Of a DNA stretch of 64,000 nucleotides, positions 15,437 to 30,296 are shown piece after piece (the stretch's first letter is position 1; each line of letters opens with the position of its first letter). This stretch comes from Xylocopa sonorina. Its lineage: Eukaryota > Arthropoda > Insecta > Hymenoptera > Apidae. The notes below the pieces were generated by a model. That model did no database searches. It had not been told where the DNA came from and saw nothing but the letters and a program-made list of their open reading frames with translations. The position numbers and the translations under genes are program-made. Location: the NCBI RefSeq assembly GCF_050948175.1, contig NW_027490137.1, positions 496,001 through 560,000 of the forward strand, given 5' to 3'.

Positions 15437-15805
15437 GTTCCTCGTATTCACTTCAAATTAATGTAAATGCGACACTTCCTTTCTAGGAAATAGCGCCTGC
15501 AGATATCTACGTATCGTAGCAATAGAGTTCTAATTCTTCTTAAAAAGCGATATCGCATCTCATTTCTATGTTTCATGATAAGATATGACATTCATTGCCA
15601 AGTGGCATGTATACCTCGCATACACTTCAAATGAATGTAAATGCGACACTTCCTTGCTAGGAAATAGCGCCTGCAGATATCTACGTATCGTGGCAATAGA
15701 GTTCTAATTCTTCTTAAAACGCGATATCGCATCTCATTTGTATGTTTCATGATAAGGTACAATATTGATTGCGAAGTGTCATGCACACCTCGCATTCATT
15801 TCAAA

Positions 15806-17029
15806 ACAATGTAAATGCGACACATCCTTGCTAGGAAATAGCGTTTTCAGACGTCTACGTATCGAAGCAATAGAGTTCTAATGCATCTTTAAACGGGATA
15901 TCGCATCTCATTTCTATGTTTCATGATAAGATATAATATTCATTGCGTAGTTTCATGTATTCCTCGTATTCACTTCAAATGAGTGTAAATGCGACACTTC
16001 CTTGCTAGGAAATAGAGTTTACAGATGTCTACGTATCGAAGCAAAAGAGTTCTAATGCTTCTTGAAACGGGATATCGAATCTCATTACTGTGTTTCATGA
16101 TAAGATATAATATTCATTGCGAAGTTTCATGTATTCCTCGTATTCACTTCAAATGAGTGTAAATGCGACACTTCCTTGCTAGGAAATAGAATTTGCAGAT
16201 GTCTACGTATCGAAGCAATAGAGTTCTAATGCTTCTTGAAACGGGATATCGAATCTCATTACTGTGTTTCATGATAAGATATAATATTCATTGCGAAGTT
16301 TCATGTGTTCCTCGTATTCACTTCAAATGAAAGTAAATGCGACCCGTCCTTGCTAGGAAATAGAGTTTGCAGATGCCTACGTATCGTAGCAAGCGTGTTA
16401 TAATGCTTCCTAAAACGAGATATCGCATTTCATTTCTATGTTTCATGACAACATATAATATTCATTGCGAAGTGTTATGTATACCTCGCATACACTTCAA
16501 ATGAATGTAAATGCGATACTTCCTTGCTAGGAAATAGCGATTGCAGATGTCTACGTATCGAAGCAATAGAGTTCTAATGCTTCTCAAAACGCGATATCGA
16601 ATCTCATTTCTATGTTTCATGATAAGATATAATATTCATTTCGAGGTTTCACGTATACATCGCATACACTTCAAATGAATGTAAATGCGACACTTCCTAG
16701 CTAGGAAATAGCGTGTTGCAGATGTCTACGTATCGAAGCAGTAGAGTTCTAGTGCATCTTAAAACTTAACCCGATATACTCCGAACTTAACGCGATATCG
16801 CATCACATTTCTATGTCTTATGATAAGATATAATATTCATTGCGAAGTGTTATGTGTTTCTCGTCTACACTTCAATTGAATGTAAATGCGACACTTCCTT
16901 TCTAGGAAAATACGTTTCCAGATGTCTACGTATCGAAGCAATAGAGTTCTAATGCCTCTTAAAACGCGATATCGCATCTCATTGCTACGTTGCATGATAA
17001 GATATAATATTCATTGCGAAGTTTCATGT
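15806..17029 (+). repeat. 1.22-kb satellite duplication, copy 2
   Basis: Partner of 14213-15436, including the same 26-bp ACTTAAC expansion at 16764. The copies are separated by about 370 bp of other monomers, so this is an interspersed local duplication and not a simple tandem higher-order unit. Confidence 0.9.
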
Positions 17030-18936
17030 ATACCCCGTATTCACTTCAAGAGAATGTAAATGCTACACTTCCTTGCTAGGAAATAGCGTTTGCAGATGTC
17101 TCCGTATCGAAGCAATAGAGTTCTAATGCTTCTTAAAACGAGATGTCGCATCTCATTTGTATGTTTCATGATAAGACATAATATTCATTGCGAAGTGTCA
17201 TGTATACCTCGCATGCACTACAGATGAATGTAAATGCGACACTTCCTTGCTAGGAAATAGCGTTTGCAGATGTCTACGTATCGAAGCAATAGAGTTCTAG
17301 TGCTTCTAAAAACGGGATATCGCATCTCATTTGTATGTTTCATGATAAGATATAATATTCATTGCGAAGTGTCATGTATACTTCGTATTCACATCAAAAC
17401 AATGTAAATGCGACTCTTCCTTGCTAGGAAATATCGTTTCCAGATATCTACGTATCGAAGCAATAGAGTACTAAGGCTTCTTAAAAGGCGATATCGCATC
17501 CCATTTGTATGTTACATGATAAGATATAATATTCATTGCGAAGCGTCTTGTATACCTCGCATACACTTCAAATGGATGTAAATGCGTCACTGCCTTGCTA
17601 GTATATATCGATGGCAGATGTCTACGTATCGAAGCAACAGAGTTCTAATGCTTCTTAAAACGAGATATCGCATCTCACATCTATGTTTTATGATAAGATA
17701 TAATATTCATTGTGCAGTGTTATGTATACGTCGTATTCACTTCAATAGAATGTAAATACGACACTTCCTTGCTAAGAGGTAGCGTTTGCAGATGTCTACG
17801 TATATTAGCAATAGAGTTCTAATGCTTCTTAAAACAAGATATCGCATCTCATTTCTATGTTTCATGATAAGATATGATATTCACTGCGGAGTGTCATGTG
17901 TACTTCGTATTCACTTCAAAAGAATGTAAATGCGACACTTCCTTGCTTGGAAGTAGCGTTCTCAGATGTCTACGTATCGAAGCAATAGAATTCTAATCCA
18001 TCTTAAATCGCGATATCGCATCTCAATTCTATGTTTTATGATAAGATATAATATTCATTGCCAAGTGGCATGTATACCTCGCATACACTTCAAGTGAATG
18101 TAAATGCGACACTTCCTTGCTAGGAAATAGCGTTTGCAGATGTCTACGTATCTTAGAATTAGACTTCTAGTGCTTCTTTAAACGCGATGTCGCATCTCAT
18201 TTCTATGTTTCATGACAAGATATAATATTCATTGCGAAGTGTTATGTATACCTCGTATTCACTTCAAAAGAATGTAAATGCGACACATCCTTGCTAGGAA
18301 ATAGCATTTGCAGGTGTCTACGTATAGAAGCAATAGGATTCTAATGCTTCTTAAATCGCGACATCGCATCACATCTCTATGTGTCATGATAAGATATAAT
18401 ATTCATTGCGAAGTGTTATGTATACCTCGTATTCACTTCAAAAGAATGTAAATGCGACACCTTCTTGCTAGGGAATAGCGTTTGCCAATGTCTACGTATC
18501 GTAGCAATAGAGTTCCAATGCTTCTTAAAACGCGATATCGCATCTCATTTCTATGTTTCATGATAAGATATAATGTTCATTGTGGAATGTCATGTATACC
18601 TCGTAATCTCTCCAAAAGAATGTAAACGCGACACTTCCTTGCTAGGAAATAGCGTTTGCAGATGTCTACGTATCGTAGCAATAGGGTTCTAATGCTCCTT
18701 AAAACGCGATATCGCATCACATGTCTATGTTTCATGATAAGATACAATATTCATTACGAACTGTTATGTATCCCTCGTCTACACTTCAAAAGAATGTAAA
18801 CTCTACACTTCCGTGCTAGGAAATAGCGTTTGCAGATGTCTACGTATCGAAGAAATAGAGTTCCAATGCATCATAAATCGCGATATCGCATCTCACTTCT
18901 ACGTTTCATGATAAGATAAAATATTCATTGTGCAGT

Positions 18937-18960
18937 GTTATGTTCTAATGCTTCTCAAAA
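18937..18960 (+). repeat. internally deleted satellite monomer
   Basis: The unit jumps from TGCAGTGTTATG directly to TTCTAATGCTTC, losing roughly half a monomer (about 90 bp: the right end of one unit and the left part of the next). It is a simple deletion scar in the array. Confidence 0.75.
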
Positions 18961-20276
18961 CGCGATATCCCAATTCATTTCTATGAATCATGATAAGATG
19001 TAATATTCATTGCGGAGATTCTTGTATACCTCGCATACACTTCAAATTAATGTAAATGCGACACTTCCTTGCTAGGAAATAGCAATGGCAGTTGTCTACG
19101 TATCGAAGCAACAGGGTTCTAATGCTTCTGAAAACGCCATATCGCATCTCATTTCTATGCTTCATGATAAGATATAATATTCATTGTGGAGTGTTATGTA
19201 TACCTTGCATTCACTTCAAATGAATGTAAATGCGACACTTCCTTGCTAGGAAATAGCATCAGCAGATATCTACGTATCGTAGCAATACAGATCTAATGCT
19301 TCTTGAATCGCCATATCGCATCCCATTTCTATGTTTTATGATAAGATATACTATTCATTGCGGTGTGTCATGTATACCTCGTATTCTCTTCAAAAGAATG
19401 TAAATGCGACACTTCATTGCTAGGAAGTAGCGTTTGCAGATGTCTACGTATCGTAGCATTGGAGTTCTAATCCTTCTTAGAACGCGATATCGCAACTCAT
19501 TTCTATGTTTCATGATAAAATATAATATTCATTGCGAAGTGTCTTGTATACCACCCATACACTTCAAACGAAATAAAAGGCGACATTTCCTTGCTAGGAT
19601 ATAGCGATGGCAGATGACTACGTACCGAAGCAACAGAGTTCTAATGCTTCTTAAAACGAGATATCGCATCTCATTTCTATGTTTCATTATAAGATATAAT
19701 ATTCATTGTGGAGTGTTATGTATACCTCGCATACACTCCAAATGAATGTAAATACGACACTTCCTTGCTAGGAAATAGCGTCTGCAGGTGTCTACCTATC
19801 GTAGCACTAGAGTTCTAATGCTTCTTAAAGCGCGAATCGATCTTCATTTCTATATTTCACGATAAAATATAATATTCATTGTGGAGTGTTATGTATACCT
19901 CGTCTACACATCCTAAGAATGTAAATGCGACACTTCCTTGCTAGGAAATAGCGTCTGCAGACGTCTACGTATCGTAGCATTAGAGTTCTAATGCTTCTCA
20001 AAATGCGATGTCGCATCTCATTTCTATGTTTCATGATTAGATACAATATTAATTGCCAAGTGTCATGTATACCTCGTATTCACTTCAAAAGAATGTAAAT
20101 GCTACACTTCCTTGCTAGGAAATAGCGTTTGCAGATGTGTACGTATCGAAGCAATAGTGTTCTAATGCTGCTTAAATCGCGATATCGCATCTCATTTCTA
20201 TGCTTCATGATAAGAAATAATATTCATTGCGCAGTGTTATGTATACCTCGTATTCGCTTCAAAAGAATGTAGATGC

Positions 20277-20300
20277 GACACTTCCTTGTTTTTTCTACGT
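20277..20300 (+). repeat. internally deleted satellite monomer
   Basis: After GCGACACTTCCTTG the sequence runs through a short T-run into TTCTACGTTTCATGATAAG. The expected CTAGGAAATAG to CATCTCAT portion, about 77 bp, is missing. A second truncated unit lies nearby at 18937. Confidence 0.75.
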
Positions 20301-22061
20301 TTCATGATAAGATATAATATTCATTGTGCAGTGTTATGTATACCTCGTATTCACTTCAAAAGAATGATAATGCGTCACTTACTTGCTAGGAAATAGCGTT
20401 TGCAGATGTCTATGTATCGTAGCAATAGAGTTCTAATTCTTCTTAAAACGCGATATCGCATCTCATTTCTATGTTTCATGTTAAGATACAATATTAATTG
20501 CCAAGTGTCATGTATACCACGTATTCACTTCAAAAGAATATGAATGCGACGCTTCCTTGCTAGGAAATAGCGTTTCCAGATATCTACGTATCGTAGCAAT
20601 ATAGGTCTAATGCATCTTAAAACGCGATATCGCATCTCATTTCTATGTTTCAAGATAGGATATAATATTCATTGCGAAATGTCACTTATACCTCGAATAA
20701 ACTTCAAATGAATGTAAATGCGACACCTCCTTGCTAGGAAATAGTGTCTCCAGATGTCTACGTATCGAAGCAATAGAGTGCTAACGCTTCTTAAATCGCG
20801 ATATCGCACCTCACTTCTATGTTTCATGATGAGATATAATACTCATTGCGAATTATCATGTATACCTCGTATTCCTTTCAAAAGAATGTAAATGCGACAC
20901 TTCCTTGCTAGGAAATAGCGTTTGCATATGTATGTGTATCGTAGCAATATAGTTCCAATGCTACTTAAAACGCGATATCACATCACATTTCTATGTTTGA
21001 TGATAAGATATAATTTTCATTGAGAAGTTTTATGTATTCCTCGTATTCACTTCAAATGAATGTAGATGCGACACTTCCTTGCTAGGAAGTAGCGTTTGCA
21101 GATATCTACGTATCGTAGCAATAGAGTTCTAATGCTTCTTAGAACGAAATATCGCGTCTCATTCCTATGTTTCATGGTAAGATATATTATTCATTGCGAA
21201 GTGTCATGTATACCTCGCATACGCTTCAAAAGAATGTAAATGCGACACTTCCTTGCTTGGAAATAGCGTTTGCAGATGTCTACGTATCGAAGCAATAGAT
21301 TTCTAGTGCTTCTTAAAACGCGATAACGCTCCTCATTTGTATGTTTCATGATAAGATATAATATTCTTAGTGGAGTGTCATGTATACTTCGCATACTACT
21401 CAAATGAGTGTAAATGCGACACTTCTTTGCTAGGAAATAGCGTTTGCAGATTTCCACGTATCGTAGCAATAGTGTTCTAATGCATATTAAATCGCGATAT
21501 CGCATCTCATTTCTATGTTTCATGATAAGATATAATATTCATTGCGAAGTCTTATGTATTCCTCGTCTACACAACAAATAAATGTAAATGCGACACCTCT
21601 TTTCTAGGAACTAGCGTTTCCAGAAGTCTACGTATCGAAGCAATAGAGTTCTAATGATTCTTAAAACGAGTTATCGCATATCATTTCTATGTTTCATAAT
21701 AAGATATAATATTCATTGTGCAGTGTTATGTACACCTCCTATTAACTTCAAAAGAATGTAAATGCGGCACTTCCTTGCTAGAAAATAGCGTTTGCAGATG
21801 CCTACGTATCGTAGCAATAGTGTTCTAATGCATATTAAATCGCGATATCGCATCTCATTTCTATGTTTCATGATAAGATATAATATTCATTGTGGAGTGT
21901 TATGTATACCTGGTACTCATTTCAAAAGAATGTAAATGCGTCACTTCCTTGCCAGGAAGTAGCGTCTGCAGGTGTCTACGTCTCGTAGCAATGGAGTTCT
22001 AATGATTCTTAAATCGCGATATCGCATCTCATTTCTATGTTTCATGATAAGATATAATATA

Positions 22062-24520
22062 CATTGCGAAGTGTCACGTATACCTCGCATACACTTCAAA
22101 TGAATGTAAATGCGACACTTCCTTGCTAGGAAAAAGCGATTACAAATGTCTATGTATCGTAGCAATAGAGTTCTAATGCTTCTTGAAACGCGATATCGCA
22201 TCTCATTTCTATGTTTCATGATAAGATATAATATTCGTTGCGAAGTGTCATGTATACCTCGTACTCACTTCAAAAGAATGTAAATGCGACACTTTCTTGC
22301 TAGGAAAAAGCGATTACAGATGTCTATGTATCGCAGCAATAGATTTCTAATGCTTCTTAAAACGCGATATCGCATCTCATTTCTATGTTTCATGATAAGA
22401 TATAATATTCATTGTGGAGTGTTATATATACCTCGTATTCACTTCAAAAGAATGTAAATGCGACACTTCCTTTATAAAAAATTACGTTTCCAGATGTCTA
22501 CGTATCGAAGCAATAGAGTTCTAATGCTTCTTAAAACGGGATACCGCATCTCATTTCTATGAGTCATGATAAGATATAATATTCATTGCGAAGTGTCACT
22601 TATACCACGCATACACTTCAAATGAATGTAAATGCCAAACTTCCTTCCTAGGAAATAGCGTTCCCAGATGTCTACGTATCGAAGCAATAGAGTTCTACCG
22701 CTTCTTAAAATGAGATGTCGCATCTCATTTCTATGTTTCATCATAAGATATAACGTTCATTGCGAAATGTCATGTACACCTCGTAATTACTTCAAAAGAA
22801 TGTAAATGCAACACTATCTTGCTAGGAAATAGCATTGGCAGATGTCTACGTATCGTAGCAACAGAGTTCTAATGCTTCTCAAAGCCCGATATCGTATTTC
22901 ATTTCTATGTTTCATGACAAGATATAATATTCATTGCTTAGTGTCACTTATACCTCCCACACACTTCAAGTGAATGTAAATGCGACACTTCCTTGCTAGG
23001 AAATGGCGTTTGCAGATGTCTCCGTAATGGGGTCATAGAGTTCTAATGCTTCTTAAATCGCGATATCGCATCTCATTTCTATGTTTCTTGGTAAGGTATA
23101 ATATTCATTGTGGAGTGTTATGTCTACATCGTATTCACGTGAAAAGTATGTAAATGCGACACTTCCTTGCTAGGTAATAGCGATTCCAGATATCTACGTA
23201 TCGTAGCAATTGAGTTCTACTGCTTCTTAAAATGAGATGTCGCATCTCATTTCCATGTTTCATCATAAGATATAACATTCATTGCGAAGTGTCAAGTATA
23301 CCTCGTATTCACTTTAAAAGAATGTAAATGCGACACTTCGTTGCTAGGACATAGCGTTTGCAGATGTCTACGTATCGAAGCAATAGAGTTCTATTGCTTC
23401 TTTAGTCGTGATGTCGCATCTCATTTCTATGTTTCTTGATAAGATATAATATTCATTGCGAAGTGTCACATATACCTCGCATACATTTCAAATGAATGTA
23501 AATGCTACACTTCCTTGCTAGGAAATAGCGTTTGCAGATTTCTCCGTCACGGAGCAATAGGGTTCTAATGCTTTTTAAATCTCGATATTGCATCTCATTT
23601 CTATGTTTCGTGGTAAGGTATAATATTCATTGTGGAATGTTATGTCTACATCGTATTCACATCAAAAGAATGTAAATGCGACACTTCCTTGCAAGGTAAT
23701 AGCGTTTCCAGATATCTACGTATCGCAGTAATTGAGTTCAAATGTTTCTGAAAACGCGATATCGCACCTCTCTTCTATGTTTCATGATAAGATATAATAT
23801 TCATTGTGCAGTGTTATGTATACCGCGTATTCACTTCAATAGAATGTAAGTGCGACACTTCCTTGCTAGGAAATAGCGTTTAGAGATGTCTATGTATCGT
23901 AGCAATAGAGTTCTAATGCTTCCTAAACCGCGAATCGATCCTCATTTCTATGTTTCACGATAAAATATAATATACAGTGTGGAGTGTTATGTATGCCTCG
24001 TCTACGCTTCCTGAGAATGTAAATGCGACACTTCCTTGCTAGGAAATAGCGTCTGCAGATGTCTACGAATCGTAGAAATAGAGTTCTAATGCTTCTTAAA
24101 AAGCGATATCGCATCTCATTTCTATGTTTTAGGATAAGATATAATATTCATTGCGTAGTGTCGTGTATACTTCGTATTCACTTCAAAAGAATGTAAATGC
24201 GACACTTTCTTGCTAGGATGTAGCGTTTGCAGATGTCTATGTATCGTAGCAATAGAATTCTAATGCTTCATAAATCGCGATATCGCATCTCACTTCTACG
24301 TTTCAAGATAAGATATAATATTCTTTGTGCAGTGTTATGTATATCTCGTATTCACTTCAATAGAATGCAAATGCGACAGTTCCTTGCTAGGAAACAGCGT
24401 CTGCAGATATCGACGTATCGTAGCAATAGAGTTCTAATGCTACTTAAAATGCGATATCGTATCTCATTTCTATGTTTCATTATAAGATATAGTATTCATT
24501 ACGAAGTGTCATGTATACCT
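22062..24520 (+). repeat. 2.46-kb satellite duplication, source copy
   Basis: This 2459-bp stretch (about 14 monomers) recurs at 27838-30296, offset 5776 bp, with no difference that I noticed by eye. It carries characteristic variants such as AAAAAGCGATTACAAATG (22131), CTTTATAAAAAATTACG and GTAATGGGGTCATAGAG. Flanking sequence diverges at 22061 and 24521. It is probably the donor of the copied block, because the other copy sits within a repeated flank (27495-27807 and 30278-30590). Confidence 0.95.
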
Positions 24521-25117
24521 GGCCCACACTTCAAATGAATGTAAATGCGACACTTCGTTGCTAGGGTATAGCAATGGCAGATGTCTAGGTATCGAAGCAA
24601 TAGTGCTCTAATGCTTCTTAAACCGACATATCGCACCGCACTTCTACGTTTCATGATAAGATATAATATTCATTGTGCAGTGTTATGTACATCTCGTCTA
24701 CACTTCAAATGAATGTAAATGCGACACTTCCCTGCTTGGAAATAGCGTTTCCAGATGTCTAGGTATCGAAACAATAGAGTTCTAATGCTTCTTAAAAGAA
24801 GATGTCGCATCTCATTTCTATGTTTCATGATAAGATATAGTATTCATTGCGAAGTGTCATGTATTTCTCGCATGCACTTCAAATGAATGTAAATGCGACA
24901 CTTCCTTGCTGGGAAATAGAGTTTGCAGATGTCTACGTATCGTAGCATTAGAGTTCTAATCCTTCCTAGAACGCGATATCGCATCTCATTTCTATGTTCA
25001 ATAATAAGATATAATACTCATTCTGGAGTGTTATGTATACCTTGTATTCACTTCTAAAGATTGAAAATGCGACATTTCCTTGCTAGGAATTAGCGTTTGC
25101 AGATGTCTACGTATCGA

Positions 25118-25160
25118 AGCAATATAATACATATATAATGTATTATTAGCAAGCAATATA
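25118..25160. repeat. 34-bp AT-rich insertion with inverted repeat
   Basis: A monomer gains exactly 34 bp, bounded by the 9-bp direct repeat AGCAATATA (25118-25126 and 25152-25160). Inside is a near-perfect inverted repeat, ATAATACAT / ATGTATTAT around a 5-nt ATATA centre (25124-25146). The 34-bp gain accounts for the offset of the 2.46-kb duplication (5776 = 33 x 174 + 34). It could be a small palindromic insertion, a replication slippage product or a transposon footprint. Confidence 0.75.
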
Positions 25161-27494
25161 TACAAATATAATGCTTCTTAAATCGTCATATCGCATCCCA
25201 TTTCCATGTTTCATTCTAAGATATAATATTCATTGTGGAGTGTTGTGTATACCTCGTATTCACTTCAAATGAATGTGAATGCGACACTTACTTGCTAGGA
25301 AATAGCGTCTCCAGATATCTACGTATCGTAGCAATAGAGTTCTAATGCTTCTTAAATCGACATATCGCATCTCATTTCTATGTTTTATGATAAGATATAA
25401 TATTCATTGTGCAGTGTTATGTATACCACGTACTCACTTCAAAAGAATGTAAATGCGACAAATCCTTGCAAGGAAGTAGCGTTGGCAGATGTCTATGTGT
25501 CGAAGCAATAGTATTCCAATGCTTCTTAAATCGCAATATCGCACATCAAATCTACGTTACATGATAAGATATAATATTCATTGTGGATTGTTATGTATAC
25601 CTCGTATTCACTTCAAAAGACTGAAAATGCGACTCTTGCTTGCTAGGAATTATCTTCTGCAGATGTCTACGTATCGTAGCAATAGAGTTCTAATGCTTCT
25701 TAAAACGCGAATCGATCCTCAATTATATGTTTCATGATAAGATACAATATTCATTGTGGAGTGTTATGTATATCTCGTCTACACTTCAAAAGAATGTAAA
25801 TGCGACACTTCCTTGCTAGGAAATAGCGTTTGCAGATGTCTACGTATCGTAGCAATTGAGTTCTAATGCTTCTCAAAACGCGATATCGCATCTCATTTCT
25901 ATGAATCATGATAAGATGTAATATTCATTGCGAAGTTTCTTGTATACCTCGCATACACTTCAAATTAATGTAAATGCGACACTTCCTTGCTAGGAAATAG
26001 CGATGGCAGATGTCTACGTATCGAAGCAATAGAGTTCTAATGCTTCTTAAATCGCCATATCGCATCTCATTTCTATGTTTCATGATAAGATATAATATTC
26101 ATTCTGGAGTGTTATGTATACCTCGCATTCACTTCTAAACATTGAAAATGCTACATTTCCTTGCTAGGAATTGGCGTTTGCAGATGTCTACATATCGTAG
26201 CAATAGAGTTCTAATGCTTCTTAAAACGCGAAATCGCTCCTCATTTATATGTTTCATGATAGGATATAATATTCATTGCGAAGTGTCATCTATGCCTCGC
26301 ATACACTTCAAATGAATGTAAATGCGACACTTCGTTGCTAGGATATAGCGATGGCAAATGTCTACGTATTGAAGCAACAAAGTACTAATGCTTCTTAAGA
26401 CGAGATATCGCATCTCATTTCTATGTTTTATGATAAGATATAATATTCATTGTGCAGTGTTATGTACACCTCGTATTCACTTCAATAGTATGTAAATGCG
26501 ACACTTCCTTGCTGGGAAATAGAGTTTGCAGATGTCTACGTATCGTAGCACTAGAGTTCTAATCCTTCTTAGAACGCGATATCGCATCTCATTTCTATGT
26601 TCAATGATAGGATATAATTCTCATTCTGGAGTGTTATATATACCTCGTATTCACTTCTAAAGATTGAAAATGCGACATTTCCATGCTAGGAATTAGCGTT
26701 TGCAGATGTCTACGTATCGTAGCAATAGAGTTCTATTGCTTCTTAAAACCCGATATCGCTCCTCATTTATATGTTTCATTATAAGATATAATATTCATTG
26801 TGCAGTGTTATGTATACCACGTACTCACTTCAAAAGAATGTAAATGCGACACATCCTTGCAAGGAAGTAGCGATTGCAGATGTCTACGTATTGTAGCAGT
26901 AGCGTTCTAATGCTTCTCAAAACGCGATATCGCATCACATTTCTATGTTTCATGATAAGAAATAATATTCATTGTGGAGTGTTATGTATACCTCGTATTC
27001 ACTTCAAAAGTATGTAAATGCGACACATCCTTGCAAGGAAGTAGCGTTGGCAGATGTCTACGTATCGAAGCAATAGTATTCCAATGCTTCGTAAATCGCG
27101 ATATCGCACCTCAATTCTACGTTACATGATAAGATATAATATTCATTGTGGATTGTTATGTATACCTCGTATTCACTTCAAAAGATTGAAAATGCGACAC
27201 TTGCTTGCTAGGAATTAGCATTTGCAGATGTCTACGAATCGTAGCAATAGAGTCCTAATGCTTCTTAAAACGCGAAATCGATCCTCATTTATATGCTTCA
27301 TGATAAGATATAATTTTCATTGTGGATTGTTATGTATACCTCGTATTCACTTCAAAAGATAGTAAATGCGACACTTCCTTGCTAGGTAATAGCGTCTGCA
27401 GATGTTTACGTATCGCAGCAATAGAGTTCAAATGCTTCTAAAAACGAGATATAGCATCCCATTTCTGTTTCCTGATAAGATATAATATTCATTG

Positions 27495-27807
27495 CGAAGT
27501 GTCATGTATACCTCGTATTCACTTCTAAAGAATGTGAATGCAACACTTCCTTGCTAGGATATAGCAATGGCAAATGTCTGCGTATCGAAGAAACAGAGTT
27601 CCAATGCTTCTTAAAACGAGGTATCGCATCTCATTTCTATGTTTTACGATAAGATATAATATTCATAGTGGAGTGTCATGTATACCTTGTATTCCTTTCA
27701 AAAGAATGTAAATGCGACACATCCTTGCATAGAAGTAGCGTCCGCAGATGTCTACGTTTCGTAGCAATAGGGTTCTAATGCTTCTTAAAACGCGATATCG
27801 CATCTCA
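27495..27807 (+). repeat. 313-bp flank duplicated around the inserted block, left copy
   Basis: This stretch is repeated at 30278-30590 (offset 2783 bp, i.e. 16 monomers minus 1 bp), so the copied 2.46-kb block (27838-30296) is bracketed by direct repeats of array sequence. It shares rare variants TTCTAAAGAATGTGAATG, GAAGAAACAGAGTTCC and CATAGAAGTAGCGTCCGC with the right copy. Confidence 0.9.
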
Positions 27808-27837
27808 TTTCTATGTTTCATGATAAGATATAATATT

Positions 27838-30296
27838 CATTGCGAAGTGTCACGTATACCTCGCATACACTTCAAATGAATGTAAATGCGACACTTCCTT
27901 GCTAGGAAAAAGCGATTACAAATGTCTATGTATCGTAGCAATAGAGTTCTAATGCTTCTTGAAACGCGATATCGCATCTCATTTCTATGTTTCATGATAA
28001 GATATAATATTCGTTGCGAAGTGTCATGTATACCTCGTACTCACTTCAAAAGAATGTAAATGCGACACTTTCTTGCTAGGAAAAAGCGATTACAGATGTC
28101 TATGTATCGCAGCAATAGATTTCTAATGCTTCTTAAAACGCGATATCGCATCTCATTTCTATGTTTCATGATAAGATATAATATTCATTGTGGAGTGTTA
28201 TATATACCTCGTATTCACTTCAAAAGAATGTAAATGCGACACTTCCTTTATAAAAAATTACGTTTCCAGATGTCTACGTATCGAAGCAATAGAGTTCTAA
28301 TGCTTCTTAAAACGGGATACCGCATCTCATTTCTATGAGTCATGATAAGATATAATATTCATTGCGAAGTGTCACTTATACCACGCATACACTTCAAATG
28401 AATGTAAATGCCAAACTTCCTTCCTAGGAAATAGCGTTCCCAGATGTCTACGTATCGAAGCAATAGAGTTCTACCGCTTCTTAAAATGAGATGTCGCATC
28501 TCATTTCTATGTTTCATCATAAGATATAACGTTCATTGCGAAATGTCATGTACACCTCGTAATTACTTCAAAAGAATGTAAATGCAACACTATCTTGCTA
28601 GGAAATAGCATTGGCAGATGTCTACGTATCGTAGCAACAGAGTTCTAATGCTTCTCAAAGCCCGATATCGTATTTCATTTCTATGTTTCATGACAAGATA
28701 TAATATTCATTGCTTAGTGTCACTTATACCTCCCACACACTTCAAGTGAATGTAAATGCGACACTTCCTTGCTAGGAAATGGCGTTTGCAGATGTCTCCG
28801 TAATGGGGTCATAGAGTTCTAATGCTTCTTAAATCGCGATATCGCATCTCATTTCTATGTTTCTTGGTAAGGTATAATATTCATTGTGGAGTGTTATGTC
28901 TACATCGTATTCACGTGAAAAGTATGTAAATGCGACACTTCCTTGCTAGGTAATAGCGATTCCAGATATCTACGTATCGTAGCAATTGAGTTCTACTGCT
29001 TCTTAAAATGAGATGTCGCATCTCATTTCCATGTTTCATCATAAGATATAACATTCATTGCGAAGTGTCAAGTATACCTCGTATTCACTTTAAAAGAATG
29101 TAAATGCGACACTTCGTTGCTAGGACATAGCGTTTGCAGATGTCTACGTATCGAAGCAATAGAGTTCTATTGCTTCTTTAGTCGTGATGTCGCATCTCAT
29201 TTCTATGTTTCTTGATAAGATATAATATTCATTGCGAAGTGTCACATATACCTCGCATACATTTCAAATGAATGTAAATGCTACACTTCCTTGCTAGGAA
29301 ATAGCGTTTGCAGATTTCTCCGTCACGGAGCAATAGGGTTCTAATGCTTTTTAAATCTCGATATTGCATCTCATTTCTATGTTTCGTGGTAAGGTATAAT
29401 ATTCATTGTGGAATGTTATGTCTACATCGTATTCACATCAAAAGAATGTAAATGCGACACTTCCTTGCAAGGTAATAGCGTTTCCAGATATCTACGTATC
29501 GCAGTAATTGAGTTCAAATGTTTCTGAAAACGCGATATCGCACCTCTCTTCTATGTTTCATGATAAGATATAATATTCATTGTGCAGTGTTATGTATACC
29601 GCGTATTCACTTCAATAGAATGTAAGTGCGACACTTCCTTGCTAGGAAATAGCGTTTAGAGATGTCTATGTATCGTAGCAATAGAGTTCTAATGCTTCCT
29701 AAACCGCGAATCGATCCTCATTTCTATGTTTCACGATAAAATATAATATACAGTGTGGAGTGTTATGTATGCCTCGTCTACGCTTCCTGAGAATGTAAAT
29801 GCGACACTTCCTTGCTAGGAAATAGCGTCTGCAGATGTCTACGAATCGTAGAAATAGAGTTCTAATGCTTCTTAAAAAGCGATATCGCATCTCATTTCTA
29901 TGTTTTAGGATAAGATATAATATTCATTGCGTAGTGTCGTGTATACTTCGTATTCACTTCAAAAGAATGTAAATGCGACACTTTCTTGCTAGGATGTAGC
30001 GTTTGCAGATGTCTATGTATCGTAGCAATAGAATTCTAATGCTTCATAAATCGCGATATCGCATCTCACTTCTACGTTTCAAGATAAGATATAATATTCT
30101 TTGTGCAGTGTTATGTATATCTCGTATTCACTTCAATAGAATGCAAATGCGACAGTTCCTTGCTAGGAAACAGCGTCTGCAGATATCGACGTATCGTAGC
30201 AATAGAGTTCTAATGCTACTTAAAATGCGATATCGTATCTCATTTCTATGTTTCATTATAAGATATAGTATTCATTACGAAGTGTCATGTATACCT
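27838..30296 (+). repeat. 2.46-kb satellite duplication, inserted copy
   Basis: Copy of 22062-24520. Both junctions fall in sequence common to all monomers and keep repeat phase. Together with the repeated 313-bp flanks, this is what template switching or a register-matched unequal exchange would leave: copy to 27807, jump to the homologous site near 22031, copy to 24520, jump back to about 27495. Confidence 0.95.
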
